Origin: Acidaminobacter sp. JC074
GTDB taxonomy: Bacteria > Bacillota > Clostridia > Peptostreptococcales > Acidaminobacteraceae
Reading direction: 5' to 3'
DNA length: 64,000 bases
Assembly: GCF_022496765.1 (NCBI RefSeq)
Contig: NZ_VANV01000010.1
Coordinates: 62,001 to 126,000, forward strand
Shown: positions 9,366 to 16,897 of the stretch, one piece after another
How positions within the stretch are numbered: the stretch's first letter is position 1
Layout of the letters: each line of letters opens with the position of its first letter
The notes under the pieces: model-generated
What the model saw: the letters and a program-made list of their open reading frames with translations, nothing else
Databases searched by the model: none
What the model was told of the DNA's origin: nothing
Translations under genes and position numbers: made by a program

Positions 9366-10616
9366 ATGTCAAAAGTAAAAATTGCAGTAATAGGTGCAGG
9401 AGATAGAGGCAAAGACAGGTATGGTGCATATGGTCATAGCCATAAGGACACTGTTGAGTTCGTTGCTGTTGCAGAGCCAAATCCATTAAAAAGAGAAGAT
9501 TTTGTCAACCAGCATCATATCTCACCAGAAAATGTATTTAGTTCATGGGAAGAGTTATTAGCAGTAGATAAACTAGCAGATGGCATCATCATAGCAACTC
9601 AAGATGATATGCACTTCGAACCGACTAAGTTGGCTCTTGAAAAAGGTTATGATGTTCTTTTAGAAAAGCCCATGTCAAATGATTTAAAAGAAACGGTTCA
9701 ACTAGGAGAGCTTGCCAAGAAGTTCGACAATACATTTATGATTTGTCATGTCTTAAGATATACACCTTTCTTTGCCAAGATAAAATCCCTTATTGAAGAG
9801 GGTGTCATTGGTGAAGTCATGAGTGTTCAACATAATGAAAACATCGCTTATTACCATATGGCCCACAGTTTTGTAAGAGGCAATTGGAGAAACTCTGATG
9901 AATCTAGTCCAATCATTTTAGCCAAGTCTTGTCATGATATGGACATCGTTTTATGGCTGGTGGGTCAGCGTTGTAAGAAAATATCATCTTTTGGCAGTCT
10001 AAGCCATTTTAAAGCAGACAATCAACCTGAAGGTGCGTCTGATAGATGTTTATCATGTGGTGTTGAAGAAACATGTCCTTACAGTGCCAAGAAGCTCTAT
10101 TATAAAAGACTTGGGACATGGCCAACAACAGTTGTAACAGATATTCAAACAGAAGTGGCCTTAACTGAGGCTTTAGAAAATGGTCCATACGGCAGATGCG
10201 CTTATAAGTGTGACAACAATGTCTGTGATCATCAGGTAACGATCATGGAGTTTGAAAAGGGCATCACAGCTACATTTAACTTAAGTGCTTTTACTGAAGA
10301 GCAAAATAGAACTTTGAAGATAATGGGGACTAAGGGAGAAATCAGAGGCATAGACACGAAAAACCAAATTGAAGTACGTCTTTTTGGTAATGAAGACTAT
10401 ACACTTATCGAACCTGAAGTTTTAACAGGCGGTCATAATGGTGGTGATACAGGTATTATGAATGACTTTGTCAGTCTTTTAAAGGGACAAGAAGGAAAGG
10501 CTCTAACATCTGCAGATGTCTCTGTTGAAAGTCATGTCATGGCTTTTGCTGCAGAACATTCAAGATTAAGTGGCAAGTCTGTTGATATCAAGTCATTCTA
10601 TGATGAAATGGTTTAG
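9366..10616 (+). CDS. Gfo/Idh/MocA family oxidoreductase with cysteine-rich inserts
   Basis: A 416-residue NAD(P)-dependent oxidoreductase. The Rossmann motif is IAVIGAGDRG (about 5-14), with the EKPMS motif near residue 100 and the usual C-terminal sheet domain. Two cysteine clusters are unusual: C228-x2-C231-x5-C237 and C278-x3-C282-x4-C287, six Cys that could bind a metal or iron-sulfur centre (inference). Relatives oxidise sugar hydroxyls; some recently described members work with partners in oxidative glycoside cleavage through 3-keto intermediates. In this operon it could oxidise the imported sugar or help to cleave a glycoside, since no glycosidase is present. AGGAGG lies just before the ATG. 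Confidence 0.85.
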   Translation: MSKVKIAVIGAGDRGKDRYGAYGHSHKDTVEFVAVAEPNPLKREDFVNQHHISPENVFSSWEELLAVDKLADGIIIATQDDMHFEPTKLALEKGYDVLLEKPMSNDLKETVQLGELAKKFDNTFMICHVLRYTPFFAKIKSLIEEGVIGEVMSVQHNENIAYYHMAHSFVRGNWRNSDESSPIILAKSCHDMDIVLWLVGQRCKKISSFGSLSHFKADNQPEGASDRCLSCGVEETCPYSAKKLYYKRLGTWPTTVVTDIQTEVALTEALENGPYGRCAYKCDNNVCDHQVTIMEFEKGITATFNLSAFTEEQNRTLKIMGTKGEIRGIDTKNQIEVRLFGNEDYTLIEPEVLTGGHNGGDTGIMNDFVSLLKGQEGKALTSADVSVESHVMAFAAEHSRLSGKSVDIKSFYDEMV

Positions 10617-10623
10617 GTGATCT

Positions 10624-11628
10624 ATGATATTAGTTACAGGTGGCTTAGGTTATATAGGCAGTCATACAGTTGTTGAAATGGTCGAAAAGAATGAAGAACT
10701 CATCATCTTAGATAACCTATCTAATTCCAAACTTCAGGTACTTGATAAAATCCATTCAATTACAGAAAAAAGACCGGCATTTTACCAAGGAGATATTAGA
10801 GACCCTGACATACTTGAAAAAATATTTTCAAATCATGCTGTAGAAGCAGTTATACATTTTGCTGGTTTGAAGGCAGTGGGTGAGTCTGTTAATAAACCTA
10901 TTTACTATTATGACAATAACATTACCGGTACTTTAGAAGTATTAAAGGTCATGAAAAAATACGGGTGTAAGAAGATGGTTTTCTCATCTTCAGCTACCGT
11001 TTATGGCAATAATCCACAAGTGCCTTTTAGAGAAGACTATGATTTATCAACAACCAATCCTTATGGTGCAAGCAAACGAATGATTGAAGATATTTTAAGA
11101 GACGTTTATACAGCAGACCCAGAGTGGTCCATAACGCTTTTAAGATATTTCAATCCAATTGGTGCCCATAAAAGTGGTTTGATTGGTGAAGATCCAAATG
11201 ATATTCCCAATAATCTCTTACCTTATGTATCCAAGGTGGCTACAGGCGAGCTGGATTGTCTGTGTGTTTTTGGAGATGATTACAAGACGCTTGATGGTAC
11301 AGGTGTTAGAGACTATATCCATGTTGTTGACCTAGCACGAGGTCATCTTAAGGCCCTTGATTATGTGAGAAATAACGCTGGTGCAGAGGCCATAAATCTC
11401 GGCACTGGCAATGGTTATTCAGTTTTACAGGTAGTTAAAGCTTATGAAAAGGCCTCTGAGAGGTCAGTAAACTATAAGATTACATCTAGAAGACCAGGTG
11501 ACATCGCTTCTTGTTATGCCTGTGTTGAGAAAGCTAATAGACTGCTTGACTGGCATGCCAAGTATGACCTTAATCAAATGTGTGAAGATGCATGGCGATT
11601 TGCCTATAATGAAAATGAGAAAAAGTAA
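10624..11628 (+). CDS. galE: UDP-glucose 4-epimerase
   Basis: A 334-residue extended short-chain dehydrogenase. It has the NAD motif TGGLGYIGSH (about 5-14), Ser-Ser-Ala-Thr before the active site, and the catalytic pair Tyr147-x3-Lys151 (YGASK). It interconverts UDP-Glc/UDP-Gal, and many homologues also handle UDP-GlcNAc/UDP-GalNAc. Last gene of the sugar operon, seven bases after the oxidoreductase; with the kinase and nucleotidyltransferase it completes a route from GalNAc or Gal to the Glc series. That route parallels the lacto-N-biose pathway of bifidobacteria. Confidence 0.93.
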   Translation: MILVTGGLGYIGSHTVVEMVEKNEELIILDNLSNSKLQVLDKIHSITEKRPAFYQGDIRDPDILEKIFSNHAVEAVIHFAGLKAVGESVNKPIYYYDNNITGTLEVLKVMKKYGCKKMVFSSSATVYGNNPQVPFREDYDLSTTNPYGASKRMIEDILRDVYTADPEWSITLLRYFNPIGAHKSGLIGEDPNDIPNNLLPYVSKVATGELDCLCVFGDDYKTLDGTGVRDYIHVVDLARGHLKALDYVRNNAGAEAINLGTGNGYSVLQVVKAYEKASERSVNYKITSRRPGDIASCYACVEKANRLLDWHAKYDLNQMCEDAWRFAYNENEKK

Positions 11629-11646
11629 GCATTGCTTACTTTTTTT
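11623..11646. terminator. Bidirectional terminator between galE and araC-type gene
   Basis: AAGTAAGC (11623-11630), loop ATT, GCTTACTT (11634-11641) with T run to 11646 on the + strand; on the minus strand the same stem is followed by TTTTT. It serves the two convergent genes. Confidence 0.88.
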
Positions 11647-12556
11647 AGTGGTTGTTATCTATCAAACTCTTTACAGAGTTTGCATATTCAGACAGGGTCA
11701 TGCCTGTAACGTTTTTAAAGATTCTAGAAAAATAATGAATAGAGTTGTAACCTAAAATGGCTGAAATCTCAGTAAAGTTATGGTTGTTTTCTCTAATAAG
11801 AACCTTGGCTTCTTTGATTTTAAGATGCTTGAAGTACTCCATAATACTGACATTCATATTTTCCTTGAAAAGCTTTTGAAGTGATGATTTAGAAAGTAGT
11901 GTCTGCCTGCTTATGTCATCAAGTGAAAGACTCTTATGAAGATTGTCTTTAAGAAAATTAATGATAATGTTGACCTTTTCTTCTTGAACATACTCTCTAA
12001 TATCTGGAGAAGTCCTAGTGACCAGCTTCAAGTTATTTTCATTTCTGATAAGTTCGATTAACAAAAGTTCCAAATAGAGTTTAATCAACTGCTCTGAACC
12101 GAACTTACCTTTTTCTCTTCTTTGATACTTCTTCAAACTAGGATCAGCAAGATTGGAAGAGTAGGCATGTTTGGCTTCTTTTACTATTGTTCCTAAATGG
12201 ACCTTTAAAGGGTTTTCTAAGGTGATAACCTTATTCTCCAAATGACTCATAGCATCAGAAAGACAGTTGAAGGCGATGACGACTAGGTTTGGCGCAACTT
12301 TGCCATCTGCACGAACAGTATGCCATTCATTGGGTTTATGAAAAATAATTTCTCCTTGTTTTAAAATAAACCTTCGATCATCTGCCATGACTTGAACCTG
12401 GCCCTTGTCAACGTAAAGAAACTCCCAAAAGTTGTGTTTTTCACCTTCAAATATATAGTTTTTAGAGTACTCGAAATAATGTACAGTCACAAGATGGTCT
12501 ACATCAATGACAGTATCAAATTCCAGTAAATGAAAATCGTCTATTTTTCTATCCAT
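11645..12556 (-). CDS. AraC family transcriptional regulator
   Basis: A 303-residue protein with an N-terminal cupin-like sugar-sensing domain (about 20-110) and two C-terminal helix-turn-helix motifs (about 200-300, including SLDDISRQTLLSKSSLQKLF and the second helix pair GYNSIHYFSRIFKNVTG). Start is ATG 12556, preceded on the minus strand by AGGAG; the longer TTG start at 12574 would cover that site. It converges with the sugar operon and is its most likely regulator (inference from position and family). Confidence 0.9.
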   Translation of the reverse strand: MDRKIDDFHLLEFDTVIDVDHLVTVHYFEYSKNYIFEGEKHNFWEFLYVDKGQVQVMADDRRFILKQGEIIFHKPNEWHTVRADGKVAPNLVVIAFNCLSDAMSHLENKVITLENPLKVHLGTIVKEAKHAYSSNLADPSLKKYQRREKGKFGSEQLIKLYLELLLIELIRNENNLKLVTRTSPDIREYVQEEKVNIIINFLKDNLHKSLSLDDISRQTLLSKSSLQKLFKENMNVSIMEYFKHLKIKEAKVLIRENNHNFTEISAILGYNSIHYFSRIFKNVTGMTLSEYANSVKSLIDNNH

Positions 12557-12653
12557 AATATATCTCCTAAACAAAGTATACTTGATTCAGAGTAAGAATT
12601 AAAAGTAGAAAGTCTATAAATATGATATTGTGCAAAATATATATGAAAAAGTT

Positions 12654-12677
12654 AAAAGGTGAAGCTCAGCTTCACCT
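12654..12677 (-). terminator. Terminator of the HD-GYP gene
   Basis: A palindromic stem AGGTGAAGCT (12657-12666) / AGCTTCACCT (12668-12677), followed on the minus strand by a short TTTT tail. The stem overlaps the stop codon of the HD-GYP gene. Confidence 0.7.
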
Positions 12678-14475
12678 AGGTTTCTTTGTATTTGCTATAG
12701 ACTTGTTCAATGGTTTCTCTTGCACTGAAGAATGCATCAACGACATCTGGATCGAAGTGACTGCCTTTAGATTCTAAAATAATCTTATAAGATTTCTCAA
12801 GTGAGAAAGCATCTTTATAAGGTCTTTTAGAAGTAAGCGCATCAAAGACATCTGCCAAAGCAGAAATTCTTGCTGATAGTGGAATATCCTGACCGCTTAT
12901 TGCATTCGGATAGCCACGGCCATCAAATTTTTCTTGGTGACATAAGGCTATTTCTGCAGCCATTTCAAAGTAGTCTAAGTTATATTGTTCAAATCTGTCA
13001 TGTATCTTTCTAAGGACCACCGAACCTTCATAAGCATGAGTTTTCATGATTTCAAACTCCTCATCAGTGAGCTTACCAGGCTTAAGAAGTATATGGTCCG
13101 GTACTGATATTTTACCGATATCATGCATAGGTGCAGTCAATTTGATGTTGGTCATAAAATCATTATCGATAAGATCTTTATACTTATCATTAGATTTTAG
13201 CTCATTTGCAATGATTTGTGCATATGATGACATTCTAATGAGGTGAAGCCTTGTTTCAGGATCTCTTGATTCAGCTAAATCAGCAAGTCCATCTGTAACA
13301 ATTGCCAATAGGTCTCTAAATAAGAGTGACTTATAAAAGGCAAATGAGATGGTTGAAGATAGTGTCTCTAAAAAGCTTAGAGATGAATCGTCAAAGCCCG
13401 CTTTGTTTTCCAACTGAGCATAACCTAAATAAGCATCGTTAATTGAAATTGGCACAACAATCAAATTGTCACTCAGTTTTTCTATACTAGTATATGTATG
13501 TAACTGGTCAACATGTTCTTCGTCTAATTGATCATCTGTTATGCTGAGTTTAGAAATAACATTGGCACTGCTTTTATAGACAATTGTCATGTTGTCATAA
13601 GCAGCAAATGGTTTAAAGGATTCTTTTACATAAGTCATAATCTTATAAATAGAATCTTCAGCTAAGATTTTACTCTCGATATCTCTAATGGTAGACAAGG
13701 AATCAGCCAGATGGTTAAAGCCATCAAATAGCTCTTTAAACTCATCTTCTCTATTTCTATGTAAGCGTCTCTTGAATTGACCTCTACCCATATCTTTAAA
13801 AACTGTTTGAATTTCATCAAGTGGTTGTTTAAAATCTCTTTGCATCATATACATCATAAAGAAGAATATGAGTACAGCAATAGAAATAGAGCTTATCTGA
13901 ATGATGTTACTCTGTACACGTTTTCTAGACGCTTCATCCCGACAAATCTTTGTTAAGTAATCTGAGTTTCTAATCAGTTGAAGATTAAGTTCTTCAAAAT
14001 GATCAAGCTCTTCTTGGTACTTATCTATATCCTGCAAGTTTTCAGCCCTTAAAAGCCAGTCTATTGTTTGTTTGGCTTCCTGCCACTCAAGTTTTGAGGT
14101 ATTGAGTGCATCATCAAAGACGACTAGGAATTCATCTCTAAATTTAAGCCTGACAATTCTTCCGTCTAAGGGATATTCCTTATCCTCAAAGGCTTGTAAC
14201 ATAAAATCTACTGCGCCAGAGTATTCTGTAATGGCATCTGTATTTTCACTCAGCTTTTCATTAAAACGCTCTGGATTTGCAAGTGCAATTTCGCCAGTAT
14301 TAATGGTTGAAAATGTCACACGTTCTACTAAAAGTTTTTGCTTAGAGAGCAGTTCAGTGAGTACTAGATGTTGTCTTTGAGTATCTACAGCAACAAAAGC
14401 CCCTATAACAGTTGCTAATAGTGCCAAAAAGACCATGGCATAGATGCTGAGCATTTTTCCTTTAATTGTTTTCAT
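12676..14475 (-). CDS. Membrane-bound HAMP-GAF-HD-GYP phosphodiesterase
   Basis: A 599-residue sensor enzyme: membrane segment (about 8-28), extracytoplasmic helical domain to about 195, second membrane segment, HAMP (about 215-265), a GAF-like domain, and an HD-GYP domain. The latter shows His451-Asp452 in HDIGK, a following KTH, the HQEKFDGRGYP block near residue 510-522 and LADVFDALTSKRPYK. It should hydrolyse cyclic di-GMP to GMP or pGpG. AGGTGA precedes the start. It lies divergently from the cupin gene, separated by a structured 206-base gap. Confidence 0.92.
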   Translation of the reverse strand: MKTIKGKMLSIYAMVFLALLATVIGAFVAVDTQRQHLVLTELLSKQKLLVERVTFSTINTGEIALANPERFNEKLSENTDAITEYSGAVDFMLQAFEDKEYPLDGRIVRLKFRDEFLVVFDDALNTSKLEWQEAKQTIDWLLRAENLQDIDKYQEELDHFEELNLQLIRNSDYLTKICRDEASRKRVQSNIIQISSISIAVLIFFFMMYMMQRDFKQPLDEIQTVFKDMGRGQFKRRLHRNREDEFKELFDGFNHLADSLSTIRDIESKILAEDSIYKIMTYVKESFKPFAAYDNMTIVYKSSANVISKLSITDDQLDEEHVDQLHTYTSIEKLSDNLIVVPISINDAYLGYAQLENKAGFDDSSLSFLETLSSTISFAFYKSLLFRDLLAIVTDGLADLAESRDPETRLHLIRMSSYAQIIANELKSNDKYKDLIDNDFMTNIKLTAPMHDIGKISVPDHILLKPGKLTDEEFEIMKTHAYEGSVVLRKIHDRFEQYNLDYFEMAAEIALCHQEKFDGRGYPNAISGQDIPLSARISALADVFDALTSKRPYKDAFSLEKSYKIILESKGSHFDPDVVDAFFSARETIEQVYSKYKET

Positions 14476-14586
14476 ATGTTCACCTACTTTCTATTTAATA
14501 ATACTATAAAAGTATAGATAATTGTAGAACAAAGCTATTTTATTTATACACATGAAAAAGCAGGCTTACTCAAGAATAAGGCTTTT

Positions 14587-14633
14587 ACTTATACAGCATA
14601 AGTAGACGAGATAGCTCGTGTAACTTAAGTTAC
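14587..14633. promoter_or_regulatory. Three consecutive inverted repeats in a divergent gap
   Basis: In the 206-base gap between the HD-GYP and cupin genes, three palindromes follow one another: ACTTAT/ATAAGT (14587-14603), ACGAG/CTCGT (14606-14619), and the perfect 14-base GTAACTTAAGTTAC (14620-14633). They lie about 50 bases upstream of the cupin start and could be operator sites or a folded leader. No known riboswitch class is recognised. Confidence 0.5.
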
Positions 14634-14681
14634 CGATTAGAAAAAGGCTCTTGGGATAAAATATAGAAAAAAGGAGGCACT

Positions 14682-14999
14682 ATGATAGAGAAAGTACATC
14701 AATATAATTTAGGGAATGAAAAAGTTGTAGAAAAATTAATAATGGAAGAGGACGTCAATGTGATTCATATGATCTTTAACAAGGGTGAAGGCCTACCAGA
14801 GCATTTTGCCAATGCCTATGTGCAAATGATTGTTATGAGAGGGACTTTATCCATTCAATTAGATGACCAGGACAATCATAAATACCAAAAGGGGACCATC
14901 CTTCAAATACCTTTTAAGACAAAGATGAATGTAAGGAATCAAGATGATGAAACGCTTGAGTTAATGGTTGTTAAAGTCTTTACAGAACAAATGAAATAG
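14682..14999 (+). CDS. Small cupin-fold protein
   Basis: A 105-residue single-domain protein with a beta-rich pattern. It has NKGEGLPEHFAN in place of the first cupin metal motif, then a glycine-rich turn and a second motif ending in IPFKTKM. The metal-ligand pattern is reduced: one His and one Glu are clear. Such proteins are often anti-sigma-like or sugar/oxyanion sensors; function is not assigned. GGAGG precedes the ATG. It is flanked by divergent HD-GYP and convergent histidine kinase genes. Confidence 0.75.
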   Translation: MIEKVHQYNLGNEKVVEKLIMEEDVNVIHMIFNKGEGLPEHFANAYVQMIVMRGTLSIQLDDQDNHKYQKGTILQIPFKTKMNVRNQDDETLELMVVKVFTEQMK

Positions 15000-15014
15000 G
15001 GGCATGAGCCCCTA
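14997..15014. terminator. Hairpin between convergent cupin and kinase genes
   Basis: TAGGGGC (14997-15003), loop ATGA, GCCCCTA (15008-15014): a short GC-rich stem covering both stop codons. There is no T tail, so termination is uncertain. Confidence 0.5.
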
Positions 15015-16697
15015 GTGATTAGGCAGTGTAATCTTAAAATGCACACCTTTTTTTTCGTCTAAAACAAGTTCAATGTGACCACCCAGTTGCTGATGAATGG
15101 TATTGTAGACAATGTGTAAACCTAGTCCTGTAGAACCAATGGCACGTTTTGTAGTAAAAAACGGTTGAAAGACCTTATCTGCGTTTTCACTAGAGATACC
15201 GCAGCCATTGTCTAGATAATCCAAGTAAATATTGTTTTCATCAAAGGAAGAGATGATTTCTATTTGACCAGTTTTGTCGTAAAAACCATGGGTGATGGAG
15301 TTGTTGATCAGATTGGTCATCACCTGGGCAAGACCACCCGGTATGGTTGTAATTTCTAGTTCAGGATCCATTTCGCATGTGATTTCAATGTTTTTAAGAT
15401 TATAAGACTGTAAAATGGAATGTGATATATAGTCTATAAAACTTTTGAGTTTTATTTTCTTTGTCTTTTCAATGTTTTTATCAGCAGCCAGAAGCTTAAA
15501 ATTATTCACCAGTGTTGATGAGCGTTTAAGATTATCTGATATTATGACAGATGAATCTTTCATAAGTTTAAGATTCTTTACCAAATCACTTTTTCTCAGC
15601 TGACTAGTGTCTAGTTTCTTGGTCGTTGAATCGATGACATTTTCAAGATAAGAGTTGGTGGTAATACTGACACCAATGGGTGTGTTGATTTCGTGTGCCA
15701 CACCTGCTACAAGTTCGCCTAAAGAAGCGAGCTTTTCTTTTTCAATCAACTGTTTTTGTGTAGACTTTAGTTTTTCTAAAGATGATTCCAGCTGTAAGTT
15801 GATGTTTTGAATATGCTCAGTCCTGATGTCAACGATTTTATTTAGGTTGTGGTTGACCTTCATAATATAGTTGATGATGGCACCGAGAGCCAAAGAAAAA
15901 ATAGCGCCGACAATTAAAATGGTGTAAAAGAAGACTGACTTCTTGTTGAGGCCTTCTTTGGGTTCAATGGAGATGACCCAATGTCCATTTGGTACCTGTA
16001 CGGTGGTTGCAATAACATTTGGTGTAAAGTCTCTATGATTACTGTAGATGATACTTTCGCTATCATCTATATTATTGACTTGTCTTATTTCAATAAAATG
16101 CTGATCAGCAAGTCCCTCGATTCCAGCACTGTCTAAAAGGGCTTGATAACGTATGATAACAGAAAGCTGTCCCCAATAGACATTTTTATCCTCACTTGAT
16201 AAAAAGACAGGCATCCTGTTGATCAAGTGAACACCACCTTCTACCAGCTCAATAGGACCCACCAACATGCTGATATTCTCATTTTTAACCTTGAGGATCT
16301 GTTCTTTTTGGCCTTCGATGGTGGCTAAATCCACACCAATACCGGATTCATTACCTTCAAGGGGATGAGAAAAGGCGATGGTTGTATCTTTGATGGCTAC
16401 TAGGTGGCTGACAATGTTGTTGTTGGGATCTAACACCTTAGATACATAATTACTAAAGTCCTCTTGGTTAAGATTAGGATAGGTCTTTATAAAAGATACA
16501 ACCCCTTCAGCACCACCGATACTGTAGTTAAGGGCCGTGTTGATTCTAGAAACCAAGATTTCTTCTCTGCTTTTTATTTTATTTTTTTCTTCTTCAAGAT
16601 TGTTTCTGCTTTCAAAAAAAGCGACAAGGGCAAATAATGAAAATATAAACAAGGCTATGAAGAAACTTAAAAGTATCCTTTTTGTATGTCTTTTCAT
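15012..16697 (-). CDS. CHASE-domain sensor histidine kinase
   Basis: A 561-residue sensor kinase. There is a membrane segment (about 8-28), an extracytoplasmic CHASE-like domain (about 60-240), a second membrane segment (about 255-275), a coiled coil, a phospho-acceptor box with His335 (GVAHEINTPIG), and a HATPase domain with NGCGIS (G1) and FFTTK...GSTGLGL (G2). It autophosphorylates in response to an external ligand. No response regulator is encoded nearby, so it is an orphan. Its HEINTP box type is shared with the other kinase in the window. Confidence 0.92.
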   Translation of the reverse strand: MKRHTKRILLSFFIALFIFSLFALVAFFESRNNLEEEKNKIKSREEILVSRINTALNYSIGGAEGVVSFIKTYPNLNQEDFSNYVSKVLDPNNNIVSHLVAIKDTTIAFSHPLEGNESGIGVDLATIEGQKEQILKVKNENISMLVGPIELVEGGVHLINRMPVFLSSEDKNVYWGQLSVIIRYQALLDSAGIEGLADQHFIEIRQVNNIDDSESIIYSNHRDFTPNVIATTVQVPNGHWVISIEPKEGLNKKSVFFYTILIVGAIFSLALGAIINYIMKVNHNLNKIVDIRTEHIQNINLQLESSLEKLKSTQKQLIEKEKLASLGELVAGVAHEINTPIGVSITTNSYLENVIDSTTKKLDTSQLRKSDLVKNLKLMKDSSVIISDNLKRSSTLVNNFKLLAADKNIEKTKKIKLKSFIDYISHSILQSYNLKNIEITCEMDPELEITTIPGGLAQVMTNLINNSITHGFYDKTGQIEIISSFDENNIYLDYLDNGCGISSENADKVFQPFFTTKRAIGSTGLGLHIVYNTIHQQLGGHIELVLDEKKGVHFKITLPNH

Positions 16698-16737
16698 AAT
16701 GGCTCACTTTCATTCTATTTTCCTTATACCCTGAATG

Positions 16738-16818
16738 AAAACTTATCATTCAAAGATTCAGACTATTACATCTATTACTGAAACTTATAATCATTAAGTT
16801 TTTTTAATGATAAGTTTT
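16738..16818. repeat. Inverted 13-base repeats flanking the kinase/pfl divergent gap
   Basis: AAAACTTATCATT (16738-16750) and its exact complement AATGATAAGTTTT (16806-16818) lie 55 bases apart, with a related copy AAACTTATAATCATT between (16781-16795). The inner copy and the right-hand copy can also pair as a hairpin with a T-rich loop and T tail. Either operator sites or a small terminator-like structure. Confidence 0.55.
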
Positions 16819-16825
16819 TTAAAAA

Positions 16826-16868
16826 AGTGACTTCAATCACATTTTTTTTTGAGATGATGATTTATACT
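16826..16868 (+). promoter_or_regulatory. pfl promoter with CRP/FNR-like box
   Basis: AGTGA-N6-TCACA (16826-16841) is a CRP-type palindrome centred at 16833.5. A TATACT box lies at 16863-16868, and its -35 region is only a T run. With a start about seven bases after the -10, the palindrome centre falls near -41.5, the class II activator position. The Crp/Fnr protein encoded three genes downstream is the obvious candidate activator (inference). Confidence 0.65.
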
Positions 16869-16897
16869 TGCCTTGAAATCAAGAAGGAGAGGTTACT

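Noticed and set aside
14072-14380. Antisense frame within the HD-GYP gene
   Set aside because: It is a serine-rich shadow of the coding strand with no ribosome site.
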